Source: Flaccisagitta enflata (taxonomy: Eukaryota; Chaetognatha; Sagittoidea; Aphragmophora). Taken from it: a DNA stretch of 64,000 nt. Below are positions 1-16,231 of this stretch, piece by piece. The stretch is taken from NCBI GenBank assembly GCA_965153355.1, contig OZ231127.1, forward strand, positions 76,446,001 to 76,510,000. Reading direction: 5' to 3'. Position 1 is the first letter of the stretch. The number at the start of each line of letters is the position of its first letter. Below the pieces are notes generated by a model. It made no database searches and was not told the DNA's origin. It saw only the letters and a list, made by a program, of their open reading frames with translations. The translations under genes and the position numbers were made by a program.

Positions 1-129
1 ACACAAAACGTGATCATTCTCATCAAGGTGCTCCTTGCTTCCAAACTATCTAGGACAAAAGTCTACCTTCACTAGAGGGAAAAGTTCATTCACTGAGTGG
101 ATATGAACGAAGTGAGGGATTTTTTTTTA

Positions 130-371
130 GTTGCAGTCACGCAACTCTATAAGAGGTCTTGTCCGTCCGTCCGTCTGTCTGTTGATCTGTAGGTCCGTCC
201 ATTGGTCAGTCCACGAGCATGAGTCGAAAAGTGGAAAAACGAGCGTTTTTAAGCTTTTTGTGTATGTGACTGTGTTGGGAAGGGTGTTGGGTGGGGTGTT
301 GGGTGTGGATGGGGGTTGGCTGCCCCTGCCCACCCGTCCATAACGATATTGTGACCCCACGTCACTTGTTT
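130..371 (-). mobile_element. Hairpin-ended (CCGT)n element, subfamily A
   Basis: Plus-strand order: hairpin GTTGC...GCAAC, CTCTATAAGAGG, (CCGT)n, CCCCTGCCCACCCG, ATATTGTGACCCC, CACTTGTT. I orient the element from AACAAG to the TAAAA-flanked hairpin, which puts this copy on the minus strand. Short frames on both strands here are non-genic. Confidence 0.75.
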
Positions 372-869
372 GAGTGCTTCATCTGATGTCAAACCTGGGC
401 TGCTTCTGTTGGCTTAGGGTGTGTTTCTCATGACGACCAAAAATGAGATTCTTCCCTTTAAACGCAAGGGAGTTAGCGAAGTGAGTGAGAGAGCCCATGA
501 ATGGAGCAAGCATGTTAAGCGCCGCAGAGCTGAGTGATGCAAGCGAACAAACTTAGTGAGGGCATTTGTTTGTGACTAGAAACGGGCCCAAACTGTTTTT
601 TAACATCATTTATGCCAAGAGATTTTGACAGCGATTTTTGAGCAATTTTTTAACTAGTCTTGAGGCTCAAACTCTAGTTCCAGACATAAATTTGAGCCTC
701 AGATCATCACATTTCTGTATACAGTTGTGCAATAACGGATGTCAAGGAGTCAATTAGTTTCAGGCATTATGGGCAATATTGCCTATTTTGTGGAAAACTA
801 GTAGTGGTGCGCATATCAACTAGTCAATGAGGGTTCACAAGGCCCTCTTCCATTAATTTCAGTTTGGGT
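372..869. other. No gene seen
   Basis: Unique sequence. 475-560 has a GCGAAGTGAGTGAGAGAG stretch like common dispersed repeats. Only short chance frames. Confidence 0.6.
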
Positions 870-993
870 ATAGTGACCTTCCATCCATCCGTCTATTTGT
901 CTCTCTGCCTGTACATCTGTCTGCTGGTGTTTCCATTTTGCTCCTTCTATAAACAGGCAGATGACACAGCAAGTTGCCCAATCGGGCATGTTC
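870..993 (-). mobile_element. Subfamily C element, near end lost
   Basis: CCATCCATCCGTC and CTGTACATCTGTCTGC runs, then GCAGATGACACAGCAAGT and hairpin GCCCAATCGGGC with TGTTC. The frame that overlaps it is not a gene. Confidence 0.6.
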
Positions 994-1255
994 TTTTTGA
1001 CATTATCACTGGATCTTTTTTGTCACGTGCAGCCCACTTTGTCCATTGGTTGGTTGGTCACGTTTCATTTCTACTTTTTATGATTTTTTTCTTAGTTTTT
1101 TTTTCTATTGCAGAGAAGCAGATCAATCAAAAAGGGATAGACTGATAAAGTGAGATTGTTATCAAAAAAAAAATCTTGATTGTCTCATCCTGCAATCAAA
1201 TCCCATGATGCATGGATCAAACAATGTAAGCCATCATATGTTAACTTGATCATGT

Positions 1256-2074
<819 letters not shown>

Positions 2075-2581
2075 ATTGTTCATTGACCTGTGAAAACTAC
2101 TTTGTTAACCGTTAACCGGCACGTATTCAGCCTTTACGTTTATTCAAGATTCTAGTTGAAATACTCTTTCTTTTATTTTCATATATCTTTATTCGTTAAT
2201 TCGGACAAATATGAAGAAGCGCACCATGCCAGGAGCACATCACGACTGACCAAATTTTGTGACGATGACTTAATTTGACCGAACAGATGTTATACCAACA
2301 TTTGAATATAGCCGAGTAACAAATAAAAAGATAGAATTCAATTGTCATTAGACAAAAGGACGATATGGATAGGATCACCATCCCTACTTAGCTTCATCCA
2401 GTGTACAATGAAAGGCTGACCAGTTGTTGTGCCAACAACCCAACTCGACTGACCAGATTCCTTTCCTAAGCTGGGCTCTTATTTCTCTTATTCTCCCCAT
2501 GATTCCATTAATGCTGATGAAGAGAGATGGAACAGATTTTCTGTATCTTTGGCAAGAAAAAGGAAAAAGCCAAAGGGGAGG

Positions 2582-2741
<160 letters not shown>

Positions 2742-3890
2742 AAAGATTTATTGGGTACAATTATTCAAAAAGAAGCACAGCATATGATTTGTGTATGCGT
2801 TTCTGTGTTATGTGTGTGTGCGTGTGCGTTTGTGGTGCGCACAAATCTGTTTGCATATTGACGTCAACTATGATTGCGGCATGCTTATTCAAGCCCTGTG
2901 CAAAAATTTCATAGACAATAAAGTATATATTCACTTACAAGATACCTGCAACAAATATTAAAAAAAGCTTGGGGGTTCATCTACCGCTATTTGAAAAGGA
3001 ACCTCAACATGACACCAAATTTAACCCCAATTTTCTCCACGACTACAATTCAAGAAATATGTATAAGGTTTCAAAATATCCTGCCTGAAAGTCCGCGACT
3101 GTCTTGCCGTGTATCCAGCCTTGTTTAGTTTGAAGGGCGGCCCAGACTCATGTCTGCCAGTGGCTGCCTAACAACCGGGGTTTAAGTGGCATTGAACCAC
3201 CTGAGGGCTCTGATCCCAGACAGGGGGCTCTCCATACTTACGACTTATAATCACACATTTAGTAGAGACCGGTCACGACTCTGAGCGAGGTTGTGTAAAA
3301 TAATCGTTGAAAAACGCCGAATTTCTGTACGGAAGATCGCTTATTTATGTAATGAAAAGAAATGATTATCAAACAATGAGCTATGATTAATACAAAATAT
3401 GTAAAAGGATGAAACGTTACATCATATGGCATCAGGATATCATGAAAATCCGGAGGAAAAATGATTAACGCGAACCAAGAAAATTGTCAAAAAAACCCTC
3501 AACTTCGATAAAACGGGAAGGGATATCAATATTCTTCACTACGCGCGATTCAAATATATAGGATAGGAGACACCAAATACTGTCTGAGACTGGTTTCAAA
3601 AAATATTTTCTCTGCCGCGCTCCCTTTCTACCAATCACATGTTTTCATGGCGAATAAGCATAAAAACTATTGCGCAGGAAACAACTTCAGAAGGAAGTTT
3701 GCGTTTACAAACGATTTTTCAAACTTTGTTTCTGCATAGTAATCATTGACTAATATATGTAAACAAGGCCAAGAGATGTCCAATAGATGCGTCCTCTTTA
3801 GACGTAAGATATTATCATACAAATTATTAAGATATAAAGATATTAAGATATAATAAATATAAAGATTCAGAGATAAATAGAAAAATATAC
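2742..3890. other. No gene seen; a fragment of element B and repeat H
   Basis: 3092-3127 is the far end of subfamily B (GCCGTGTATCCAGC, CTTGTTT). 3131-3178 (GAAGGGCGGCCCAGACTCAT on) recurs inverted at 21663-21708. The rest is AT-rich unique DNA. Confidence 0.6.
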
Positions 3891-3894
3891 ACTG

Positions 3895-4690
3895 ATTCCT
3901 CTCTCCCCCCGCCTCTCCACCCCCAGCTCTCCACCCTCCCCACGCCTTCCCACCTTAACTCTTCCCTCTCGCCTCCCCACGCCTCCCCACCCCTGCCCCC
4001 ACGCCTCCCCACCCTCCCCCCACGCCTCCCCACGCCTCCCCACCCTTCCCCACCCCTCCCCACGCCTCCCCCCACCCTCCACCCCACGCCTCCCCACCCC
4101 CCACGCCTCCCCACCCCTCCTCCCCCACGCCTCCCCACACCACCTCACACCCCTGCCTCATCCTCACGAAGAGACATGGAGAGATATAGAGAGACATGAA
4201 GAGACATGAGGAAACATGTGGAGACATAAGAGACATATAGAGACATGATGAGACATAAGAGACATAAGAGACCTAAGAGATATAAGAGATATAAGAGATA
4301 TAAGAGATATAAGAAACATAAGAGACATAAGAGACATAAGAGATATGAGATATAAGAGATATAAGAGATATAAGAGATATAGAGATATAAGAGATATAAG
4401 AGACATAAGAGACATATGAGACATATAGGAGACATAGAAGACATAAGAGACATATAGGAGACATGTAGGACAAAAGAGACAAAGAGACATAAGAGACATA
4501 TGAGACCTAAGATACATAAGAGAAATAAGAGATATAAGAGACATATAGGAGACATATGAGACATATAGGAGACATATGAGACATATAGGAGACAAAAGAG
4601 ACAAAAGAGATGAAAGAGATGAAAGAGACAAAAGAAATATAAGAGACAAGAAGATACATGAAGAGAAATGAAGAGAAAACCTTGAAAATC
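3895..4690. repeat. C-rich (CACGCCTCCCCACCC)n array followed by (AGAGACATA)n array
   Basis: 3895-4146 is CCTCCCCACGCCTCCCC in variants. 4165-4690 is AGAGACATAAGAGAYATA in variants of 9-15 bp. Long minus-strand frames of Gly/Arg/Val or Leu/Ser/Tyr here come from repeats. Confidence 0.9.
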
Positions 4691-4721
4691 GCGCTTTGAA
4701 ATTTTCGTGTGACACTCAGAC

Positions 4722-4796
4722 ATTCAGACATTCAGACAGACAGACCGACCAAGGGACAGACCCTCTTATAGAGATGCGAGGACGCATCTAAAAATG
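4722..4796 (+). mobile_element. Subfamily C element, near end only
   Basis: (GACA)n/GACCGACC, CCCTCTTATAGAGATGCGAG and GACGCATCTAAAAATGG. The hairpin stem is AGATGCG/CGCATCT. Confidence 0.65.
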
Positions 4797-5010
4797 GACC
4801 CGCTTAATATTTTATTGAACAAATACTTATAAAAGTGTTTATTTAAGCCTATTTTGACAAAATTTTCTTAAAAAGTAACACAGAATTTTTAGGCATCCCC
4901 TTACTACATTTAGACGGACAGACAGACCGAGTACAAATGAGTCAAGGGACAAGAAACAAAACAAACAAAGAAAAACAGGTAATTAATGGTAATCACTTGA
5001 AAATCAGGAA

Positions 5011-5230
5011 CTCATATCAGGACATCAGGCTCAAGGCTCAAATCCAAATCTCGAGGCTCAAATATCAGCTACGAGGCTCAAATCCTGATTCCAGCCCCAG
5101 TGCTTAAGTCCCCAGTCTTCTGGCTCAAATCCCAGCTTCAATGCTTCAAGGCTCAAACTCTAGCGTAAAGGGTCAAATCTGAGCCTCAAAGCTCAAAACT
5201 CCACCTCAAAGTTCCTATCTCAGCCTCTGC
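5011..5230. repeat. Degenerate GAGGCTCAAATC repeat
   Basis: About nine imperfect units of 22-25 bp sharing AGGCTCAAATC. A similar pair is at 655-700, and the 18075-18440 array has a related CTCAGGCCTCAAA unit. Confidence 0.6.
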
Positions 5231-6308
5231 CTCTCTCACCATTAGATCTCTACATATTCTAACTTTGGGACATCAGATACCGCGAGCCATCAAACGTTTT
5301 TTGCGAATCGATAAAACAAACAAAAAAATGGATATTGAATAATGACATTTGAACCCAATAACCCCTAAAAGCTCCTCGGGGGTTCTTGACGGACCACTTG
5401 AAAAGACAATCAAAGAAGAGAATTGAAAGTCGCATCGAGGAGGAGAAAAAAGAAAATGAGGAAAAAAACAGCAGCAAAGAAGGGGAAAAGGAAAGAAAGA
5501 GAAAAGGAGAAAGGAGACGAAAGTAGAAAGAGAAAACGAAGAAGAAAAAGAAAAAGAAGAAAAGAAATGATCTAACACTGCAAAAAAATGAGCAACAAAA
5601 TATGAGAGAGGGATAGCCCCTGAAAAGTTGTGACCAAGGGTGAACTAACCATCAAAACATATATGTTATGAGACGTGTATATGATGGCATGTGCTGAATA
5701 ACTGAAAGCAAACTAAAAGTCATCCAATCTTTTTTATTCTTTGGTCCTGTATCCTCTATCGCTAAAGAAAACCAACTGACTTACATTTTGATCTGTTGGA
5801 GTAGACTCAAAGCGGAAGTCTGATCTCGGAGATTGTAATCAAAACGCAATCATGCGCAACGATACAACTTTTTTTTTGTTTCAAAATGGTTTGTAAACAT
5901 GCAAAATGAATTCATTATCTGGATCAAAGTACATGATCGGGGTCAATAAATATCATCTTTGTTATCTTTCTCTTTTTTTTATGATTTGGTCGTCATTTCA
6001 AAAGTAAACACTTTTTGATTTCTTCGTTGACGTTGTTCAAAATGAATAACCAAAAAGATTTTCACATGAAAATGCCGCAGTTAGTCTCTGCCTCCGAATC
6101 ACCCAACTTATGTCTTTTGCCATTGTCTATAATTGGTCTCTGCCTAAAAAAACAACAACTTGAACCTTTAGCCTTTACCCGTAATTGGTCTCTGCCTTCG
6201 ATGTATACAAGCTCTGCCTTTTGCCTTTACCCTCAGCTTCTTGCTTTAACCTTCGGAGGGAAAGATATCGATCGATTTTTTCTTGCTTTTTGGTTCAATC
6301 AATCATGG

Positions 6309-6750
6309 GTATGCGACCAACCGACCACCACGGTCTCCAGACCATGACACAGTGACCCAGATCAGGTAAAAATTTACCAGTGATCAAATGGGCGAAAAAC
6401 ACCTCAGGCATGAAAGGCAAACTTCCGGTCGGCCCAGTAAAATGAATTCTTTACTAAAACGTCTAGAGACCTCTAAGCAACTTCAATTAAAAATTCATAT
6501 GTCTGGGCCAACTAGAAGTACGCCTTTTTTGTCATTTATGCTTAAGTGTTATTCCGCCCAAATGTGCGCTTTTCTCGGTAGCAAATGCGACCAGCCGACC
6601 ACCGCAGTCTCTAGGTCATGGTCCAGTGAACAATGTTTGGTAGAAATTTGAAAGTGATACACTAAGCAGAATATGCGACCAACCAACCATTAGTCTCTAG
6701 ACCACAACACAGTGAACTGGGGTTGGTAGAGACCCCTAGAGTTGGCAGTA
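6309..6750. repeat. Three copies of a block of about 70 bp
   Basis: GCGACCAACCGACCACC with GTCTCCAGACCATGACACAG recurs at 6309, 6587 and 6675, each followed by a CAGTGA and GGTAGAAATT-like stretch. The flank 6085-6210 repeats AATTGGTCTCTGCCT. Confidence 0.7.
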
Positions 6751-6964
6751 ACCCCTAGGAATTTTGTGGGTACGATTTAGGTTTGATCAAAATGAAGATC
6801 AATACACAAGTCGAATCAAGTTCTATACAACATGTCTGTACATAAATACTCAAATTGGGCGCATTGTGCCCAGTCCCCAACCAGCACAGACACAGATTCA
6901 TTCTTTTTTTCTTAACCGGCAAAAAAGTGCGATTTTTCTCATGACCTTTGCGCGCAAGAAGGAC

Positions 6965-7094
<130 letters not shown>

Positions 7095-7433
7095 ATGCTG
7101 TCTCGTCAAATTTCTCTTCTTTTTGTTTATATGGTTCCAGGCCACAAATTTAGAATCTTTTCTAGTTTTACTCCATCGTCTCCTTTGTACCATGTCCCCT
7201 CCCCCACATGCCTCCTCTTAACCCACCCATTCTCTTTCCCCTTTCGTTTCCCCACAAAAAATGATCTGGGCAAAGGTTGAGGTTGGAATTTGCGAAAGTG
7301 ACAAAAAATCCAATAGGCAACAGGGCGACATCAAGACGCCTGTCTAGCCGATGGCTGACTTCCTTTAAGTTTACGATGTTGTCTTTTAAAAACGGAATAT
7401 TCACTGCGAACCCTTTTAGCAGACGTCAAGCAT

Positions 7434-7512
7434 GTCTATGAGCAGTCTTGCCCGTCGGTCGGTCGGCAGTTTGGTGGGTCACGCGTTTGTTAGACGATCC
7501 ACGTGGTACACA
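7434..7512 (-). mobile_element. Subfamily D-like element, diverged
   Basis: CATGTCTATGAGCAGTC, (CGGT)n, then GTTAGACGATCCACGTGG, the block that marks subfamily D. Confidence 0.45.
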
Positions 7513-7683
7513 ATGACGAAAGAAACGGACTACTCTGCTATGAAAAAAATCACCATGGCAAACCCATGACCGTATTCAATGCGTGGGGACTAACATGCGG
7601 ACCGACCAAAAGACTGAATTTCAAAAAAGTTTAAAATCTCTGATTTAGCACTTGATAGTACTTCTTCCCAGCACCATATAGTT

Positions 7684-7686
<3 letters not shown>

Positions 7687-7782
<96 letters not shown>

Positions 7783-8246
7783 CTGCCCAGTTTCCGCGTT
7801 TCGTTGCTCCAGTTCTTCTTTTTTGCGCCTCATTAGTTCGCAACTTCGCAGCTCGCTTGCCGCATGCCGACAACGAGGGAAGGACGATGATGACAATCAC
7901 GACGACGATGACAACGATGAGAATGACAATGATGAAGAGGACATTGACAACATCAATGCTGACGATAGTATTGACAATGTGAAAGATGACAATGGCGACC
8001 GGGATGATGACGATGTTAATGACAACGAGGAGTATGACAATGACAACGCCAATGACAATCATGATAATGACAATGACGACGGAGATGGTGCAAATGACGA
8101 CAAAGATGACGCGGATGATTATTTCAATGATGAAGAAGATGACAATAAATACGACGATGATGAGGATGATGATGAAGATGATGACGACGACGACGGCAAT
8201 GACGGTCTGGACGGAAATAACGGCAAACAAGTTCCACCTGTGACAC

Positions 8247-8302
<56 letters not shown>
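7687..8302. repeat. (CT)n, GAY-rich trinucleotide region, (GA)n
   Basis: (CT)n 7687-7778; 7884-8215 is an imperfect GAC/GAT/AAT trinucleotide array reading Asp/Asn/Glu on plus; (GA)n 8250-8302. The 208-codon plus frame is repeat-driven: a Ser/Leu run, an Asp/Asn run, then Arg/Glu. Confidence 0.9.
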
Positions 8303-8305
<3 letters not shown>

Positions 8306-9127
8306 TGAAATAGCGTCGTTTCATCAAAACAAGTCGTGATGAAATAGAACAGCAGAGAAATAAACACAGTTTTGAAGGAGATGCAAAAAGCAGCAACATC
8401 ATGAATAACACCAAAAATATCGACGAGCGAGAACCAACAACCTCATATGCTGCATCGACAAACGCAAGAGCAGCAACAACATCATAAACAATATAATACC
8501 AAAACACCATCACCAATAACACTCTCGATACCATCACCAACACCAACAATAAAAGATGTCCAAAATATATGAATGTCCACATTGGGGAGGGAAGGGGTGG
8601 TAGGGATGCAGGTTTCATAGTTTGTTCGGGTCTAAGTGACTCTATGTGTCCCTTCGTCCGTTCCTCCATCCCTCCCTCTGCGTGAGATTTATGTTACACT
8701 TCGAGACAGATCGTTTTTTTTTCATATTAAGTAAGGTGAGATAACATGCATTATGAAATTTTCAGGATCTTTCGGCCGAGTAGAAATTCGGACACCATTA
8801 GCTAATATAAGAATGGCTACTTGTTTGGAATAGAGACTCGGTCCACTCCACCTGGCAATGTTGCGTGGTTTCACGTGAATAGAGTAAAAGTCTGAAAGAT
8901 AGTTTGACTATAAAGAAAAAAGAAATAAAAACATAGACGGCGCATGAAAAGAGCATAAGGACGAAAAAGGGCGGAAGTCACTTCGATCCATCATCGACTT
9001 TGATTAATAGAATGAGTTCAAGCTGGATTCAATATTTAGTATAGATTCTTGTGCTTTATCATCATATCTTAAACAAATACACTCCGAAGAGTGGATACGC
9101 GTATTTTACTTTTAAGCCTGTAGTATA
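8303..9127. other. No gene seen
   Basis: 8380-8550 has loose AACAACATCA/ATCACCAACA repeats; the rest is unique. Confidence 0.6.
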
Positions 9128-9444
9128 CAGTCAGCGGACAAAACATAATAGGTATATATATCATACCGTTGGTTTTGATCCAACATGCTGATAGTAAACA
9201 AAATATTGTATGCAACGACCAGTGGTTTGAATAACATCCGGCTGTAAATGTAATGTTACAAAATTGTAGCATTACAGCCGGCTGTAATTCTAACAACCCG
9301 TTTTTGAATACAACATTTTGTTCGTTACAGCCGGCTGTAACTTGAGCAACTGATTGTCGCATACAATATTTTGTTTTTGAGCAATATGTTGGATCAAAGC
9401 CAGCGGTATGATATATATACCTATAGTGTTTTGTCCACTGACTG
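9128..9444. mobile_element. Tc1-type inverted-repeat element (MITE), short form
   Basis: The 317-bp element has ends CAGTCAGCGGACAAAACA and CAGTCAGTGGACAAAACA (inverted) and TA on both sides. Arms align for more than 100 bp. The interior repeats the perfect palindrome TTACAGCCGGCTGTAA (near 9271 and 9326, plus a partial copy near 9238). Same family as 28702-29227. Confidence 0.82.
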
Positions 9445-9913
9445 TATACAGCTTACAGCTCTACAGGTTATATTTGAAACCCGAAAGCTTATAGCTCATA
9501 GCTCTCAGCTCATAGCCAACAGTCGTATTTTACTTTTAAGCCCCTCACCACCATCCTTTAATCAACGGGCAAGTTCAATCAAAATCTTAGGGAAAAAATC
9601 AAGAAAGAAAAGTATGAGTGTTAGTTACCAACTGATAAGGACAGAGTGAACCAACAAACAAACAAACGAATTCCGTTAGATGTACTTCCAAACAAATGAA
9701 CAAAGAGACCAACAAAGTAGTCCATCTATCGGCCTCATTAAAGAAACACTTCCTCAACATTCATTCATCATCAATGATTCATCATTCATCATTCATCAAT
9801 CATGACTGATCTCGCTTGATTATCTTATTCAATTCTTCATCTACCGTAACCATTTTACAGGATCAAAGACGACAAAATTTTGTCGACCATTTTGCGATAT
9901 GCTTTAAAATTTA

Positions 9914-10026
9914 CCAAGGCCAAAACATGGCAATACGGCAACCAGTGATGCAGAAAGCCAGTCAGAGGCTCCAAAAAGACACTGACTAACGGACGGACTG
10001 ACGGCTGGTTAGTGTAGCGCGCGACG
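9914..10026 (+). mobile_element. Subfamily B-like element, diverged
   Basis: AAGGCCAAAACATGGC, CAGTGATGCAGAAAGCC, GGACGGACTGACGG and GTGTAGCGCGCGAC in the expected order. Confidence 0.5.
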
Positions 10027-10148
10027 TTGGAGAAGGGCCTATGATCTTTCGTCTGCAAGTGATATCGTTTCTACACAATTTCAGATTATTCAAAATTATT
10101 GTGCCGTATTTCTTTCCTGTACTTTCCTGTATTGCCTTGTCTTATAAG

Positions 10149-10330
10149 TCGCGGACACGCAACTCTAAAAGAGGCTTTGTCCGTCCGTCGATCCGTCTGT
10201 TAGAAGCGAGTTGAAAAGTGGGGAAATGAGCGATACTTTTTGTGTATGCTTGAGTGTTGGGGGTGGGTTGGGGTTGGATGCCCCTGCCCACCCGTCCGCA
10301 ACGATATTGTGACCCCGCGTCACTTGTTCT
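10149..10330 (-). mobile_element. Hairpin-ended (CCGT)n element, subfamily A
   Basis: Starts GCGGACACGCAACTCTAAAA on the plus strand, short (CCGT)n, then GCCCCTGCCCACCCGTCCGC and GTGACCCCGCGTCACTTGTT. GTGAC and GTCAC form the second hairpin. Confidence 0.8.
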
Positions 10331-10474
10331 ATTCACATCCACCCTCTCCAAATGTTCCTCTCCCACTTCCCAACTATTCGCTTTTTCTCTCCCATAAGAA
10401 GAAGAAGAACCACAAAAATCAGCGATGTCTACCCTAAACCATTACATTTGTTTAGGTTTTCGATCAATCATTCC

Positions 10475-10478
<4 letters not shown>

Positions 10479-10563
<85 letters not shown>

Positions 10564-10699
10564 CTGCCACATTTGTTCTACATCAGATATTAGAAGGACG
10601 CCGCTTTGTAGATTTGGGCGGTAAGAAATGTTGTTTTAGATTTGTTCTTGTTGTTGTTACGTTCCTGATTTGCTGTTGTTATCCTGGTTGGCGTTACTC

Positions 10700-10784
<85 letters not shown>

Positions 10785-10800
10785 ACTGTTGTTGTTGTTT
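10479..10800. repeat. (CT)n and (GTT)n
   Basis: (CT)n 10479-10560 and (GTT)n 10700-10800, separated by 140 bp of unique sequence that also contains GTTGTTGTTA. Confidence 0.97.
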
Positions 10801-11082
10801 TTCATTGGTGATTCTCGTTCATTTTTTTTCTTTTTGTGGCATTTTTGATCAACTGTTTATTTTAGTTCGGTACAATGGATTGCAGTACAGTGCACTGTGG
10901 TGAAATTGCTTCGATATGAATAGAAACATTTTCTCTTGAGGATTGATTAACAATATATCCTCTTTCTAGTCCTAACGCTGATTTCCCTTGCTGACCGAAA
11001 AGGTCTTGAACTATCTAATGTAGGACATGATTCTAGACGTCCTGACAAGTGGTTTCAGGCTATCTATCATCTGGTAATATGA

Positions 11083-12140
<1,058 letters not shown>

Positions 12141-12485
12141 AAAAAAAAAGCGCGAAGAAAGGAAGAATCGACGCATGGAATATTTCCATTAGGCAAAAGT
12201 TTCTCCTTGTTCAAACATACGAATGTTCAGCTGGGAAAAAGAAGTTTCATTGGCAACTCGAAGATGACTTTCATATTCTTGAGACTTGCATGAGACAAAA
12301 TGACTGACATTGCACTGGGCACGGATGGTCATGGGAATAAGTCGGGAATAAGCCGGGAATTGACCGGGAAAGGGTCGGGAATTGACCGGAATTTCTCGGC
12401 CAGTGTTTTCATCCGCTGTGTCATGCATTTTCCCGGCCTCGAGGCATCTTCATTTCTCAAGTATTGCAAGCCAGGTAAAGACGAA

Positions 12486-12722
12486 AGACAGACAGAGACA
12501 GGCAGGGATAGGCAGAGACAAGTAGAGACAGTCAGAGACGGCCAGAGACGGCCAGAGACGGCCAGAGACAATCAGAGAAAGGCAGAGAGAGCCAGAGACA
12601 GGCTGAGACCGGCAGAGACAGGCAGAAACAGCCAGAGACAGGCAGAGACAGGCAGAGACAGCCAGAGACAGCCAGAGACAGCCAGAGACAGGCTGAGACA
12701 GGCAGAGACAGGCAGAGACAGG
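12486..12722. repeat. (CAGAGACAGG)n decamer array
   Basis: About 24 units alternating CAGAGACAGG, CAGAGACAGC and CAGAGACGGC. Confidence 0.92.
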
Positions 12723-12926
12723 TTAGTTGCGATCTTTGCGATGGTTATCATGTAGGAAAAAAGTAGTAAAGATAAATAGTGCTCTTGGCTTTAAAATGGG
12801 CGGGCGCTTAGCTGAAGCAATGGACTCGCCTATCCTACGTGCAGAGAAACCTACTGAGGGATATTGGCATATTGCACTTTCCCCCGGCCAACAGTTGAAA
12901 TGTGCATTAAGAAAGAAAGTACTGCT

Positions 12927-13052
12927 TTTAGATGCGTCATCGCATCTCTATAAGAGGGTCCATCCGTCCGTCCGTCCGTCCGTCCGTCCGTCTGTTTCGC
13001 CTCTTCTAATATCACGCAGATGACCCATCGAGTTGCCCGCCTGGGCTTGTTC
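12927..13052 (-). mobile_element. Hairpin-ended (CCGT)n element, subfamily C
   Basis: Hairpin AGATGCGTCATCGCATCT is perfect; then CTATAAGAGGG, (CCGT)n, GCAGATGACCCATC, and a second hairpin GCCCGCCTGGGC with TTGTTC. GATGACCCATC complements the near arm GATGCGTCATC with one mismatch. Confidence 0.8.
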
Positions 13053-13485
13053 ATCTACTAACGTTTGAAATAAACAAAGCCAATACTCAGGGCCAATTCT
13101 CTCATGATAGTAACGAATAGCAATCATTAAACAAGAATTGGAATTGATAGTTTAACGACTTACCTGTTCAGTTGTTTTCCCGGTGTAGCAGGAAGAAAAT
13201 AGTCGGGTGCAGAAAATGCAAGTTTGGGGAAAAGGGGAGGAGAAAGACAACAAATGAAAATAGATTAGATGTATCATGTATCTCGATATAAAGTAAGAAC
13301 ATCTAAACTCCAATGGTACTGATTTGTTGAGTAGGAAACAAGGTCGGATACACAGCCAATAAAGAGTATTTAACAGGTGGGCAGGGGTAATATCGCCAGT
13401 GAGCAGGGGGAGTTTAGCGAGTGTACGGGAGCAGTCGAGCAAGTGTTTGGCGATGTAGGTGGACGGAAGGTTCATTTGGGTTCCC

Positions 13486-13593
13486 GAAATTAAAGCGATA
13501 CATCTTGGGCGATGGAGTATGACGCGACGGAGTATGACGCGACAGAGTATAAAGCGAGACCGATATCGAAGCGAGACCGATATTAAAGCGACA
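13486..13593 (+). repeat. Dispersed repeat G, copy 1
   Basis: ATTAAAGCGATACATCTTGG, then GCGACGGAGTATGAC units, then GCGAGACCGATAT units. The inverted partner is at 16711-16818. Confidence 0.75.
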
Positions 13594-13866
13594 GCTTTTC
13601 CTCTTCATTAAAAAAGGAGTTGGCGATGAATGTGACCATGGTTTTGATCATGGTTTTGATGCAATAGTGTACGAGAATTGAAATAATGTTAGTAAGATTA
13701 ATGGTTCGAGAAATGGTTTCATAAACTTGATAGTCACCAATTTGATGCTTATGTGATACTGATTTGTACATTTACAGACAACTAGATAGAGAGAGATAGA
13801 CAAGGACAGACAGAAAGACAGAAATATAGACAAAAAGAGAAGCTGCTTCGCTTTATTTTCTGTAAC

Positions 13867-14120
<254 letters not shown>

Positions 14121-14771
14121 GGGTAAGTGAGATTGAACTCGACTCCTGGGGGAGGAGGGGATATGTAACAAGTAACCAGAGGAGGATGCGTCAAAAATAG
14201 GAGGACAACTTTTTGACCAGTTTCATCTGGTTTTCACTGGTAAGGTTAATGAACCCAGCGTGGAAGGCAACACGTGAATCAAATCAGGTGACCAGGTCAA
14301 TGACCTTAAGTTGAATAGCATCGGTTGTAAGGTTAATGACCTGAAAGTGAAAAGCGTGGGAGACAACCCCTGCATTTGATCAAGTGGAAATGTTTACGTG
14401 TAACAATTCTGCATTCTGTTCATACACCGTCCACTTCATTGCGAGATGAGCGTGTACCTATCGTCAAAAATATTCCTGAAATACGTGTACATTCTATGGA
14501 TATCATTTCTAAAAATACGTAAAGTGTTAAAGACAGGACCTTTCACTTTTTTGCGCCCAGTTTACAGCCTTTGATTTTCTTCCCCATTGAATTAAGACCT
14601 TCTTAGGTCAATATGATTTTTTGAAGTTTGTACATGTCAATTATGTACGTTTATTTGCTCAAGTGACATGTAGCATGCAATTTTTGAAATCGCTTAAATA
14701 TCATTCATACATATTTGTATATGTCTAGAAATCCTGTTTGAGATCAAAAACAACAATATCTAAAAAAGCAA

Positions 14772-15966
<1,195 letters not shown>

Positions 15967-16010
<44 letters not shown>
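15967..16010. repeat. (GAT)n
   Basis: About 15 units of GAT. A direct duplication AATTAGAATAGAATGATACA lies upstream at 15470-15514. Confidence 0.95.
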
Positions 16011-16127
16011 AATCATAATTTAAGGGTTTTATAGAGGCTAGTCTTGAACTTGAGCTAAGCAGTTTCTGCAATCGAATTGTTCATGTTCTTGATCTATCTC
16101 TCCCATCGCAAAAGTAAATTATGAAAC

Positions 16128-16231
16128 GCGGGAGCAGTAATGCGAAAACCACATGCAATTTTAGAAATACTTTGGACGGACGGACCGACCGACTGACACG
16201 GCAAAGTGTAGAGTCGCGTGTCCGCGACTAA
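16128..16231 (+). mobile_element. Subfamily B-like element, 5'-truncated
   Basis: GGGAGCAGTAATGCGAAAACC, GGACGGACGGACCGACCGAC, GTGTAGAGTCGCGTGTCCGC and GACTAAAG. The near hairpin GTCGCGTGTCCGCGAC is perfect. Confidence 0.72.

Noticed and set aside
127-360. Short frames on both strands near the window start
   Set aside because: Lie inside a hairpin-ended (CCGT)n element found many times in the window.
7682-8308. 208-codon acidic frame (Asp/Asn-rich)
   Set aside because: A Ser/Leu run from (CT)n, an Asp run from GAY and an Arg/Glu run from (GA)n in one frame; the pieces are independent repeats.
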